The translations under genes and the position numbers were made by a program. Shown here piece after piece: positions 26,760 through 35,114 of a stretch of DNA of 64,000 nt (positions within the stretch are counted from its first letter, which is position 1; every line of letters begins with the position of its first letter). The stretch lies in contig NZ_AP019697.1 of the NCBI RefSeq assembly GCF_007164725.1, positions 664,001-728,000 on the forward strand, read 5' to 3'. This DNA is from Dialister hominis (GTDB taxonomy: Bacteria > Bacillota > Negativicutes > Veillonellales > Dialisteraceae). Under the pieces are notes generated by a model. The model was not told where the DNA came from. It made no database searches and worked only from the letters and a program-made list of their open reading frames with translations.

Positions 26760-28202
26760 ATGGATTATAATGTAAAGCCCATGATTCATCGTTTTCGTCA
26801 GAATAATATGAACATCGTCATGGATGTAAACAGCGGCATTGTTCATGTTGCCGATGATGTGACATATAAAGTTCTGGAATACTATAATGGAACGAACCGC
26901 CAGATGGTTCTTGCCAATATGGGCAGCGAATATGAAGAAAGTGAACTCAATGAGGTCATGGATGATCTTGACGAGCTGATCAAGAAGGAAGTTCTCTTTG
27001 CTCCGATGGACCCGAATTATAAAATGGCGATTGAAGACCGTCCGATCATTAAGGCTCTCTGCATCAATATCGCTCATGACTGCAACCTCCGCTGCAAGTA
27101 CTGCTTTGCCGGCCAGGGTGGATACGGCCAGTGGCGCATGCTGATGAGCTTTGATGTAGCCAGAAGAGCTGTCGATTTCCTGATTGCCCACAGCGGTCCG
27201 AGAGAACACTGCGAACTTGATTTCTTCGGCGGCGAACCGCTGATGAACTGGCATGTCGTACAGCAGACTGTAGACTATGTCCATAACCAGGAAAAGAAGC
27301 ATCATAAGAAGATCAAGATGTCTCTTACAACAAACGGCATGCTGCTTGATGAAGAAAAGACCAAGTACCTTACCGATAATCATATCAGCCTGATTCTTTC
27401 CCTCGATGGAAGAAAAGAAATGCATGACCGCATGAGACCTGACGTCAATAATGAAGGCACTTATGACCAGATCGTCAAGAATCTGCAGTACTGCATCGCT
27501 CACAGAAACGGCGAAGAATACTATGTACGCGGCACTTTCACCAGACATAACCTTGATTTCACAACCGACGTGGAAGATATGCTCGATCATGGATTCCCAG
27601 CTGTTTCCATGGAACCGGTTGTAGGCGATGACAGCGCTAAATATTCCATCAAGGAATCCGATCTTCCGAGAGTCAAGGAAGAATACGACCGCCTCGCACA
27701 GCTCTTCATCCAGCGTGAAGAAGAAGGAAGACCTTTCTTCTTCTTCCACTTCAATATGGATCTCTGGAAAGGCCCGTGCCTGCCGAAGAGACTCAGAGGA
27801 TGCGGAGCAGGCCACGAATATCTGGCCGTCGTCCCGAATGGCGATATTTACCCATGCCACCAGTTCGTAGGCCGTGAAGGCTATGTGGTCGGCAATGTAT
27901 ATGAAGGCCTGAAGAACATGAAGATGATGCATGATTTCCGTATGAATCATGTATTCAGCAAGCCGGAATGCGTTGACTGCTGGGCCAAGTTCTTCTGCTC
28001 CGGCGGATGCCATGCCAACAATGAAGCATATGCAGGAGATATTCACAAGCCGTACCAGATCACCTGCGAGATTCAGAAGAAGCGCGTGGAATGCGCAATG
28101 ATGATCCAGGCATACAACAGCCTGCGCAAGCCGAAAGTCATGGCGCAGCCAGGAACAAGAGCTGCAAAGGCAGCTGCAGCCGCTCTCAGAAAAGAAGGCT
28201 GA
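26760..28202 (+). CDS. scfB: SCIFF radical SAM maturase
   Basis: The 480-residue enzyme installs thioether bonds in SCIFF. It has an N-terminal peptide-binding region (RRE-like, about 1-90), the radical SAM motif CNLRCKYC (Cys108, 112, 115), and the SAM-binding FFGGEPLMN. A SPASM/twitch region with CGAGHEYLAVVPNGDIYPCH and CVDCWAKFFCSGGCHANN would hold the auxiliary Fe-S clusters. I chose ATG 26760 because AAAGGAG lies 9 bp upstream; the frame is open to 26694 without a better site. The tail is Ala/Lys-rich. Confidence 0.95.
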   Translation: MDYNVKPMIHRFRQNNMNIVMDVNSGIVHVADDVTYKVLEYYNGTNRQMVLANMGSEYEESELNEVMDDLDELIKKEVLFAPMDPNYKMAIEDRPIIKALCINIAHDCNLRCKYCFAGQGGYGQWRMLMSFDVARRAVDFLIAHSGPREHCELDFFGGEPLMNWHVVQQTVDYVHNQEKKHHKKIKMSLTTNGMLLDEEKTKYLTDNHISLILSLDGRKEMHDRMRPDVNNEGTYDQIVKNLQYCIAHRNGEEYYVRGTFTRHNLDFTTDVEDMLDHGFPAVSMEPVVGDDSAKYSIKESDLPRVKEEYDRLAQLFIQREEEGRPFFFFHFNMDLWKGPCLPKRLRGCGAGHEYLAVVPNGDIYPCHQFVGREGYVVGNVYEGLKNMKMMHDFRMNHVFSKPECVDCWAKFFCSGGCHANNEAYAGDIHKPYQITCEIQKKRVECAMMIQAYNSLRKPKVMAQPGTRAAKAAAAALRKEG

Positions 28203-28230
28203 GACGCGGAAATGACCGTATAAACCGGAT

Positions 28231-28267
28231 TAAAAGAGGGTTTCTGTTTGCACAGAACCCTCTTTTA
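28231..28267 (+). terminator. Terminator after SCIFF maturase
   Basis: Long arms TAAAAGAGGGTTTCTG / CAGAACCCTCTTTTA with one bulge; probably bidirectional. Confidence 0.85.
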
Positions 28268-28417
28268 ATTTATAATAATTATTAAGTGTAATATATTCTG
28301 GAGTATTAGTTCATGCTGGTGATTTTCTGTTGATTTATAGCAGTGGCGCGAATGATTCAGCATGGCGTTTGGAATCAAATTGCTATCAGAAAAGTTTTCA
28401 AAAAGGAGGAATTTCTT

Positions 28418-28864
28418 ATGAGAATGAAAAGATTGGCAGTATGCGCTCTTGCATCGGCAATGCTGTTTGCAGGTTCTGTAACAAATATATCCGCATTCAA
28501 TCTCGGAAGCATTCTTGGCGGTGTCGTCAAGGTAGGCGGTATCGGCTTCCTCGTTGACAAGTATGGTGAATCCATCAATAGTGCCATCAACTCCGTCATG
28601 ATGAAAGAAGGAGCAGGCACGAATTATGCTACGAAAGTTGTTCCGATCGTAAGTATCGGGAACAGCGGCTATATCGGTGCAGCCCAGGTTATCGGCGATG
28701 CTGATCAGGTTGCAAAGGTAGAAGCAGTAGGACAGCTTGAAATCAGCTGGAACGACAAGCTGTTCAGAATCAAGGGGCTCATTCCAATGGACAGCAAGAA
28801 CCCTACTTCGTTCAGCCGTGTTCAGGGCGTTGGCGTTTCCGCTGTCATTGATGTCAGAGTATAA
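28418..28864 (+). CDS. Small exported protein of unknown function
   Basis: The 148-residue protein has a clear signal peptide (MRMKRLAVCALASAMLFAGS, cleavage near ISA-FN) and a glycine-rich N-terminal stretch (LGSILGGVVKVGGIGFLVDK). A beta-rich remainder (GYIGAAQVIGDADQVAKVEA) ends VSAVIDVRV. I recognise no family. AAAAGGAGG lies 7 bp before ATG 28418, which rules out the longer in-frame start at 28343. It opens a three-gene run of exported proteins that ends with the LptD-like gene, so an envelope role is likely. Confidence 0.78.
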   Translation: MRMKRLAVCALASAMLFAGSVTNISAFNLGSILGGVVKVGGIGFLVDKYGESINSAINSVMMKEGAGTNYATKVVPIVSIGNSGYIGAAQVIGDADQVAKVEAVGQLEISWNDKLFRIKGLIPMDSKNPTSFSRVQGVGVSAVIDVRV

Positions 28865-28879
28865 CGGGGGAATTGACTT

Positions 28880-30052
28880 ATGAAAAAAACAGCTGTACTG
28901 GCGGCAGGAATCGCACTGATTCTTTCCGGCACGGCATTGGCGGCAGAACCGGTCACTTTATCAGACAGAATTGACCGCGTTGATGAAGTCATTTATGGAA
29001 GTGTGCAGACAGGATCCCTGATCGGACGTCTGGACAATGCAGATAATGTCATTTACGGCAATGGAAATACAACGGCAAGCGGTCTTGATGACAGAATTGC
29101 CAACCTGTATACCGACGTCGTCAAGGGAAGCACAGATACGGCTCCGTCCATGTCTACCAGAATAAATGCAATGGAATATTACCTGACAGATGAAATCAAG
29201 AAGGGATCTCTTGAAAAGCGCGTCGGCGAGCTTGAAACAAAGGTATATGGCCAGGAACGCAAGGGAGCTCTCGATCAGAGAATAGCCGATCTTGAAAAAG
29301 CCGTGTACGGCGACCAGCATGTGGAAATGAGAGATGTGGATCTTCCGGCCAATACTGTTTTCAAGATTTCCCTGAATGATGATGTCAACAGCAAGGTAAA
29401 TAAAGTAGGCGACCCAGTGACATTTACCGTGCAGGAAGATGTCAAGGTCGGTGATGTTCTTGTCCTTCCGAGAGGTTCCCAGGGGAGCGGCCAGGTCACC
29501 AAGGTAACGAGACCGAAGAGCTTTGGCAGGAGCGGATCTCTTGATATTTCCTTTGATCAGGTATTTTCAATCGATGATGAGGAAATCCCAACGGTACTCG
29601 GACCTGAGGCAAAAGACAAGCTTAAGATGGAAGCTGCTGCAGTCGGTGCTTCTGCCATAGGCGCACTGGCACTGGGACCGATCGGGCTTGTCGGAGGCTT
29701 CTTTGTTAAAGGGAAAGACGTTGATCTTCCTGCTGGGACAGAGCTTTACATCCAGACGCAGGAAACGGTTACGACCAAGGGTCTTGTTCTGACAAACGGA
29801 GCTCCGTCTGAAACATTAAGAAAGCACGTTTCGAGCACAGCTGTTGCCGGAGAGAAGACGGAAAGCACAAAAACGGCTGAAACTTCAGCAGCAGCTGCAA
29901 GTGCAGAAACATCAGCTGTAAAGGAAACAGAAAAAACAGCGCAGGAAACAGTTCAGAACACAAATTCAAATACAAGGGAAACTGCGGAAAAAGCTGCAAC
30001 ATCAGCAAAAGATGAACCAAGCGCATCCGTAGTGATCGTAAGAAATGACTAA
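28880..30052 (+). CDS. Exported protein with tandem R-x(2)-LE-x(3)-YG repeats, unknown function
   Basis: The 390-residue protein has a signal peptide (MKKTAVLAAGIALILSGTAL, cleavage after ALA-AE). Residues 28-145 hold about six ~20-22-residue repeats of the form R-I/V/L-x2-L/V-E/D-x2-V-I/V-YG (RIDRVDEVIYG, RLDNADNVIYG, RVGELETKVYG, RIADLEKAVYG), probably helical. A beta domain follows (about 150-310) with DLPANTVFKISLNDDVNSK, VLVLPRGSQGSGQVTKV and a Gly/Ala hydrophobic segment GASAIGALALGPIGLVGGFF. The last 80 residues are Ala/Thr/Glu-rich and disordered. It overlaps the LptD-like gene by 8 bp, so the two are coupled. Confidence 0.78.
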   Translation: MKKTAVLAAGIALILSGTALAAEPVTLSDRIDRVDEVIYGSVQTGSLIGRLDNADNVIYGNGNTTASGLDDRIANLYTDVVKGSTDTAPSMSTRINAMEYYLTDEIKKGSLEKRVGELETKVYGQERKGALDQRIADLEKAVYGDQHVEMRDVDLPANTVFKISLNDDVNSKVNKVGDPVTFTVQEDVKVGDVLVLPRGSQGSGQVTKVTRPKSFGRSGSLDISFDQVFSIDDEEIPTVLGPEAKDKLKMEAAAVGASAIGALALGPIGLVGGFFVKGKDVDLPAGTELYIQTQETVTTKGLVLTNGAPSETLRKHVSSTAVAGEKTESTKTAETSAAAASAETSAVKETEKTAQETVQNTNSNTRETAEKAATSAKDEPSASVVIVRND

Positions 30053-31706
30053 TAAACGAACTTATGCTTTACTGCTTGCAGCCATACTTGCAGGAATGGC
30101 AGTTCCTGCAGCAGCTGAGGATGCAGAAGATGCCGCATCCAGCCAGGCTGATGCAGCGGCAGCTGACAAACTTCAGGATAATATGATGACAGACCTGCCG
30201 CCGGTAGACCGCGCAGGCACCATAGCTCTGGCGGATGAAGGGATTTTGTACCCTCCGTCTTCCGGAAGCTCGATCATCAGGGATACTACTGCGAAAAAAG
30301 CAGAAGAAAAGCCCAAGACAAAAACGAAAATGAAAGACGGGAAGCCGGTTCAGGACACGGGAATTTCAAAAGAGAACCCGATGTATGTGACGGCTGACTA
30401 TATGCGCTATAACGATACGACCGGTGATGTCGATGCACTCGGCAAAGTCGATATCAGGCACATGATGGATACGTACCAGACAGAGTATCTCTACGGAAAC
30501 ATGATCACGAAGAAGTATGTCATTCCGGGAGAACTTACCTGGACGAATCCTCAGACGAACCTCAAGGCCCAGCGCGGCGAATATGACGCTGAAAAGGGCA
30601 TCGGCAAGTTCGAAGGCCTTACCGGCTGGCAGCAGGGGACGTATTACTACCAGGGCTCTGATGGCATCTATGACAGAAATGCCAATAAGATGATCGTCAA
30701 CAATGGGTACTTCACCACGCGCCACGCCGTTGCAAAAGTGCCGGATTATCGTATTGAAGCAGATTCCATTGATATCTATCCGGGCGATCATTATACGGCT
30801 CATGAAGTGAAGCTGATGGCGAAGAATACCATCCTTCTTACCTTGTCCAGCTATACCGGATCCCTTAAGGATAATTCGGGAGAAATCGGACTCTGGTCAT
30901 TGATTCCAAGGCCTGTTTTCGACAGCGACAACGGCATGGGCCTTCACAATTCGCTCGTTATTCCGATCAATGAGGATCCTGATTCTACTGTTTACATGGA
31001 AAACCGCTGGTATACGAAATCCGGATACAAGCCGGATATCGGTATCAAGTACCGCGTTCCTGTCGGAACCTTCCGCCTCCATTATGCGGAAGAGGAAAGT
31101 ACGACGAATGATGACGGCGGCATCTGGGTCAAGAAAAAACCATCACTTGAATTTGATACAAACCATTTCTACCTGTTCAAGTCAAGGTTCTATGTAGGAG
31201 CCAGCGGCGAAATAGGAAAATGGGATGAAGAGCGCAATGGCCGTGATGTTGACGGGAACTACAAAGGATATGAACTTTATATTTCCGGCGATCCATGGCA
31301 CTTAGGAAAGTTCATGAACTTTGGCTGGAAAGCCGGCTATGCCAAGGATTACTACGGCTACAGCAATAATATTCGCAGGAATTCCTACTACTCAATGGGA
31401 CTTTCCGGCCATTATAAGATTTTTGACGGCTGGATCGGTTACACAGACCGTGATCTGAAGGGATATACTCCGTATTACTACGATTCTTACAGCAGCGAGA
31501 AGCCTGTTGATGCAGGATTCCGCATTCAGGCGACAAGCATGGATGCGTTCAGCCTTTCCTGGTCTGTTGATACCGTCAATGGCATCCTGAATCACAGGTA
31601 CTGGACATACTACAGGGATATGCATTCCTTCTATGCCTGGATCCGTTATGATGACATTGAAAAAGAAACAAAGTTCATGATTATGCCAAAAGACTTCAAA
31701 TTCTGA
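30045..31706 (+). CDS. lptD: LptD/OstA-like outer-membrane LPS assembly protein
   Basis: The 553-residue protein has a signal peptide (ALLLAAILAGMAVPAAAED) and a Lys/Glu-rich linker. An OstA/LptA-type beta-jellyroll follows (about residues 110-260: PMYVTADYMRYNDTTGDVDA, GELTWTNPQTNLKAQRGEYD), then a Tyr/Trp-rich stretch of predicted beta strands to the C-terminal F (MPKDFKF), as in outer-membrane barrels. LptD inserts lipopolysaccharide in the outer leaflet, so the cell is probably diderm. It is shorter than proteobacterial LptD (~780). No LptE-like gene is adjacent. An OstA-family protein with another role is the alternative. Confidence 0.7.
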   Translation: MTNKRTYALLLAAILAGMAVPAAAEDAEDAASSQADAAAADKLQDNMMTDLPPVDRAGTIALADEGILYPPSSGSSIIRDTTAKKAEEKPKTKTKMKDGKPVQDTGISKENPMYVTADYMRYNDTTGDVDALGKVDIRHMMDTYQTEYLYGNMITKKYVIPGELTWTNPQTNLKAQRGEYDAEKGIGKFEGLTGWQQGTYYYQGSDGIYDRNANKMIVNNGYFTTRHAVAKVPDYRIEADSIDIYPGDHYTAHEVKLMAKNTILLTLSSYTGSLKDNSGEIGLWSLIPRPVFDSDNGMGLHNSLVIPINEDPDSTVYMENRWYTKSGYKPDIGIKYRVPVGTFRLHYAEEESTTNDDGGIWVKKKPSLEFDTNHFYLFKSRFYVGASGEIGKWDEERNGRDVDGNYKGYELYISGDPWHLGKFMNFGWKAGYAKDYYGYSNNIRRNSYYSMGLSGHYKIFDGWIGYTDRDLKGYTPYYYDSYSSEKPVDAGFRIQATSMDAFSLSWSVDTVNGILNHRYWTYYRDMHSFYAWIRYDDIEKETKFMIMPKDFKF

Positions 31707-31776
31707 CATTTTCGGCAGGTCAATTGGGGGATTGGACCGGAAATCGTCTTTCTGATAAGTGGTTGGGGGATTTTCT

Positions 31777-33162
31777 ATGTGTTTGACAATTCAAGACGCA
31801 TTGTCGCTTGATATTGATTACTTGTATGGCCAGAGCTGGAGTGTCAGGGAAGATGACCTGAAAGCTCATGAAGAGCAGATCAATCGCGCTGCCAAAGAGG
31901 TAAGCGAAATCCGCAGGAATGGAAAGGGGCCGGATGGAAGCCATGTCTTCTTTCCGCACCTCCCTTATTTATACGAAGAAAATCTGCTGATCGGCGATGA
32001 CGAAAAACAGCGGATCAAAACTCTTTCCGAAAAGGCGAAAGAGATGGACGCTGTCGTATCCATCGGGATTGGTGGTTCCTACCTGGGCAACCAGGTGCTG
32101 TTTGATCTTTTCTGCGGCCCTTACTGGAACATGAAGAGCAAGGAAGAAAGGCATGGGTTTCCAGCCGTATTCTTTGCCGGGCAGAATGTAGATCCGGTCA
32201 GCCTTTTGAAACTGACGGAAGAACTGAAGAGAAGAAGCGGGGAAAAAGATAATTATAAAGTGACGCTTCTTGTGATTTCCAAGTCAGGGACGACGATTGA
32301 ACCGACAACAGCCTTTCATGTGCTGATGAAAGAACTTTCCGGTTTCTGTGATGTATCTGTCATTGCAGTGACTGATGCAGAAAAGGGAGAACTTCACCGC
32401 CTTGCTTTGGAAAACAACTGGGATACGTTTACGGTTCCTGGGGGCATCGGCGGAAGGTTCAGTATATTCTCTCCGGTCGGTCTTGTTTTTGGAAGTCTAA
32501 TCGGGCTTGATACCGAAGAATTCCTTCGCGGCGCAAGGACTGTCGAAGAATTCTGCCAGTCAGAGAAATGGGATGAGAATCCGGCGCTGCTTCTGGCATC
32601 TTTAAAATATATCGGAACCAGCGAGTACGGGCTTGTTTCCGAAGTGATCATGCCATATGGAGATGCACTCCGCTCCCTGGGCTGGTGGTATGCGCAGCTT
32701 CTTGGCGAATCTCTTGGCAAGAAGTACAACAACGACGGGCAGATCGTGCATGCAGGAAGGACACCTGTCGCGGCCGTTGGAACGACGGATATGCATTCAC
32801 TGACGCAGGAACATCAGCAGGGAAAGAAGAACAAGCTTTTCCAGTTCATTTCTGTTGACAGCCCTTCTCTGGATACAAAAGCATACTGCATGGAAGGGGA
32901 AAGTGAAGGTTTTGTACAGATGAGCCGGATGCTGACAGCAGCGATGAAGTCCAATGCAGAAGCGCTGGCATCCGAGCAGCGTATGAGCTGCCGTATTTCT
33001 GTCAGCCGGATGACGCCTTATCATCTGGGCGCTCTCATGTATTTCTTCTTTTTGACAATTGCTTATGAAGGCTCCCTGCTTCAAATCAATGCGTTTGATC
33101 AGCCGGGTGTTGAAGCGTATAAGAAAATACTTCATCAGTATTTAAGGAGTTTCTTGCAGTAA
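31777..33162 (+). CDS. pgi: Glucose-6-phosphate isomerase
   Basis: The 461-residue enzyme interconverts glucose 6-phosphate and fructose 6-phosphate. It has VSIGIGGSYLGNQVLFDLFC, VISKSGTTIEPTTAFHVLM, GGIGGRFSIFSPVGLVFG, QLLGESLGKKYNNDGQIVHA and the C-terminal INAFDQPGVEAYKK. I chose ATG 31777 after TTGGGGGA; a GTG 18 bp upstream is in frame but overlaps that site. Confidence 0.95.
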   Translation: MCLTIQDALSLDIDYLYGQSWSVREDDLKAHEEQINRAAKEVSEIRRNGKGPDGSHVFFPHLPYLYEENLLIGDDEKQRIKTLSEKAKEMDAVVSIGIGGSYLGNQVLFDLFCGPYWNMKSKEERHGFPAVFFAGQNVDPVSLLKLTEELKRRSGEKDNYKVTLLVISKSGTTIEPTTAFHVLMKELSGFCDVSVIAVTDAEKGELHRLALENNWDTFTVPGGIGGRFSIFSPVGLVFGSLIGLDTEEFLRGARTVEEFCQSEKWDENPALLLASLKYIGTSEYGLVSEVIMPYGDALRSLGWWYAQLLGESLGKKYNNDGQIVHAGRTPVAAVGTTDMHSLTQEHQQGKKNKLFQFISVDSPSLDTKAYCMEGESEGFVQMSRMLTAAMKSNAEALASEQRMSCRISVSRMTPYHLGALMYFFFLTIAYEGSLLQINAFDQPGVEAYKKILHQYLRSFLQ

Positions 33163-33176
33163 TACAGGGTATTGCT

Positions 33177-33731
33177 ATGGCTGTAAAAAATAAATGGGCA
33201 ATTCTTTTTGCAGGTATTGCGGGTATTCTTTCTGTCTGGGGATACTGGGGCGGAGGGACCGCAGCAGGCCTGCTTCCTGAAAAGAACAAGAATATCGAGG
33301 TTTCTTCCGCCAGTGGAGAGGCCTCTGATGGATTCTCCGAGGGAAGAATGGACGGCGGAAGCCGCAAAGTCTATGATGCCGCGCTTCACCGGCGTGAAGG
33401 ACCGATGAAGGATCCCTTCCATGTGGCCGGAATTGAGGCGGTCGCTGCAGAGGCAGCATCGGCAGCAGGAAAGACTCATGCAGCGCCTTTGGGGAATACA
33501 GCACCTTCAGTGAAGACTGATTCTGAATCAATTAAACAAACTCCGCTTTTGCCGGAATTAAAGGGAATCATCCATTTTGGCGAAGAAAAACGGGCAATTG
33601 CTGAACTTGGCGGAGTCGTTAAGACACTCAAAGAAGGAGAACAGATTGGAATATGGACGGTTTCCTCCATTCGAGAAAAGACGGTAAGCTTCTCAAGCGC
33701 CTCTGGAACGTTGGAAGTAAGCGCTCGCTAG
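33177..33731 (+). CDS. PilP/GspC-like inner-membrane protein of a secretin system
   Basis: The 184-residue protein has an N-terminal membrane helix (WAILFAGIAGILSVWGYWGG) and a long low-complexity periplasmic linker. Its compact C-terminal beta domain (about 125-184: LPELKGIIHFGEEKRAIAEL, then VKTLKEGEQIGIWTVSSI) resembles the HR/PilP domains that bridge inner membrane and secretin. It overlaps the secretin gene by one base (TAGTG), which supports that role. No ATPase, pilin or platform protein is nearby. Confidence 0.6.
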   Translation: MAVKNKWAILFAGIAGILSVWGYWGGGTAAGLLPEKNKNIEVSSASGEASDGFSEGRMDGGSRKVYDAALHRREGPMKDPFHVAGIEAVAAEAASAAGKTHAAPLGNTAPSVKTDSESIKQTPLLPELKGIIHFGEEKRAIAELGGVVKTLKEGEQIGIWTVSSIREKTVSFSSASGTLEVSAR

Positions 33732-35038
33732 TGAAAACGATGAGCGCTGCTTTTTGCTGTCTGGCCCTGCTTTCACTGCCGCTTCCTTCAAGTGCTGACA
33801 GCGGGATGGATAAGGCGGCAGCCTCTGAAAAGACGCTTTCCCTTCATGTCAATAAGGCACCGTGTACTGAAATTTTGCGATCCCTTGCGGAAATGACAGG
33901 AAAGAATATCGTATCTTCCGGAACGATTACAGAAACTGTTACAGCCGATCTTGACAAGGTAACGCCGGAAGAAGCGATTTCCTCTATTCTTGCCTCCTGC
34001 GGCCTTGCCGGGAGGACAGAAGGAAGCACCCTCATTGTCTTCAACAGCAAGATGGAAAAGAATGCAGGCGTCATGATGCGCCCGTTCCGGTTATCCTATG
34101 CTGATGCCAGGGAAGTAGCTGAAGGTATGAAGGCAGTGGCAGGCGATCACGTGACATATAATAAATCTGCCAATACGGTGATCGTGAAAGGGACTCCTTT
34201 TGAGCTGATGCAGGCCGAAAGTTTGATCCGTGAGCTCGATGTTCCTGAAAAGCAGGTCAAGGTAGAAGCGGAAGTCGTAGCCGTCAATAAGACGTACGCC
34301 AAAGAGCTTGGCATCGACTGGGACTTCAAGAGTCTGACGGGAAGCGCTTCTTATGACAGGACGAGCTGGACAGAGCAGCATTATGTCACAGATTCTTCAG
34401 GCAATGTCCTTTATGATAGTGATGGCAACCCAAGAATCCGCAATGTAGAGCATGACGGATGGGATGTAAGCACACCGGAAGGCTATGCAGGAATCTCATA
34501 CGGGAAATCCCTCTCAGGGCATCCCTATACATTTTTCTTCCAGGCAAAGCTGAATGCGCTGATTTCTGAAGGAAAGGCAAAGGTCCTTGCCAAACCGAAT
34601 GTCGTCACGATGAATGGCAGGAAGGCAGAAATATTGATCGGAAGCAAGATTCCTGTCATTGTCGAGCATTTGGAAAACGGCGTTCAGACGACAGCGACTG
34701 AATATAAGGATGCAGGCATCAAATTGACTTATACTCCGCTGATCAGCCGGAAAAACGAAATAACCGCTGACGTGAACGCAGAAGTTTCAACACCTTACCT
34801 TGTTCCTGAAATGAGGGCATACAGGATCATTACGCGCTCAGCCAATACGATGGTCAGGCTGAAGTCAGGCGACATGATTACGATCGGCGGACTCATTGAC
34901 AAGGAGGAGTCGCGTACCTTCAGGAAGGTGCCGATTTTGGGAGATATCCCGATTCTGGGAAAACTTTTCCAGAGCCGAGGAAAGTCGATCGACGAATCGG
35001 AAATCGTTATTATGATCCGGGCTGAAATTCTTGAGTAA
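33731..35038 (+). CDS. Secretin (PilQ/GspD family)
   Basis: The 435-residue outer-membrane channel protein has a signal peptide (AAFCCLALLSLPLPSSADS), a short STN-type N0 domain (LSLHVNKAPCTEILRSLAEM), one N1 domain (MRPFRLSYADAREVAEGMKA), and the secretin domain from about residue 190. Signatures include VKVEAEVVAVNKTYAKELGI, AKVLAKPNVVTMNGRKAEI, and VPILGDIPILGKLFQSRGKS. I chose GTG 33731, which overlaps the upstream stop; an in-frame ATG at 33653 inside the previous gene would give a long charged leader. Only one N1 domain makes it a small member. Confidence 0.88.
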   Translation: MKTMSAAFCCLALLSLPLPSSADSGMDKAAASEKTLSLHVNKAPCTEILRSLAEMTGKNIVSSGTITETVTADLDKVTPEEAISSILASCGLAGRTEGSTLIVFNSKMEKNAGVMMRPFRLSYADAREVAEGMKAVAGDHVTYNKSANTVIVKGTPFELMQAESLIRELDVPEKQVKVEAEVVAVNKTYAKELGIDWDFKSLTGSASYDRTSWTEQHYVTDSSGNVLYDSDGNPRIRNVEHDGWDVSTPEGYAGISYGKSLSGHPYTFFFQAKLNALISEGKAKVLAKPNVVTMNGRKAEILIGSKIPVIVEHLENGVQTTATEYKDAGIKLTYTPLISRKNEITADVNAEVSTPYLVPEMRAYRIITRSANTMVRLKSGDMITIGGLIDKEESRTFRKVPILGDIPILGKLFQSRGKSIDESEIVIMIRAEILE

Positions 35039-35114
35039 CATTATTGATTCGAAATGGGCGGCTTCTGGGGACAGATCCGCTCATATTTCTTGATTTTTCA
35101 TCAGAGGCAGGGAA

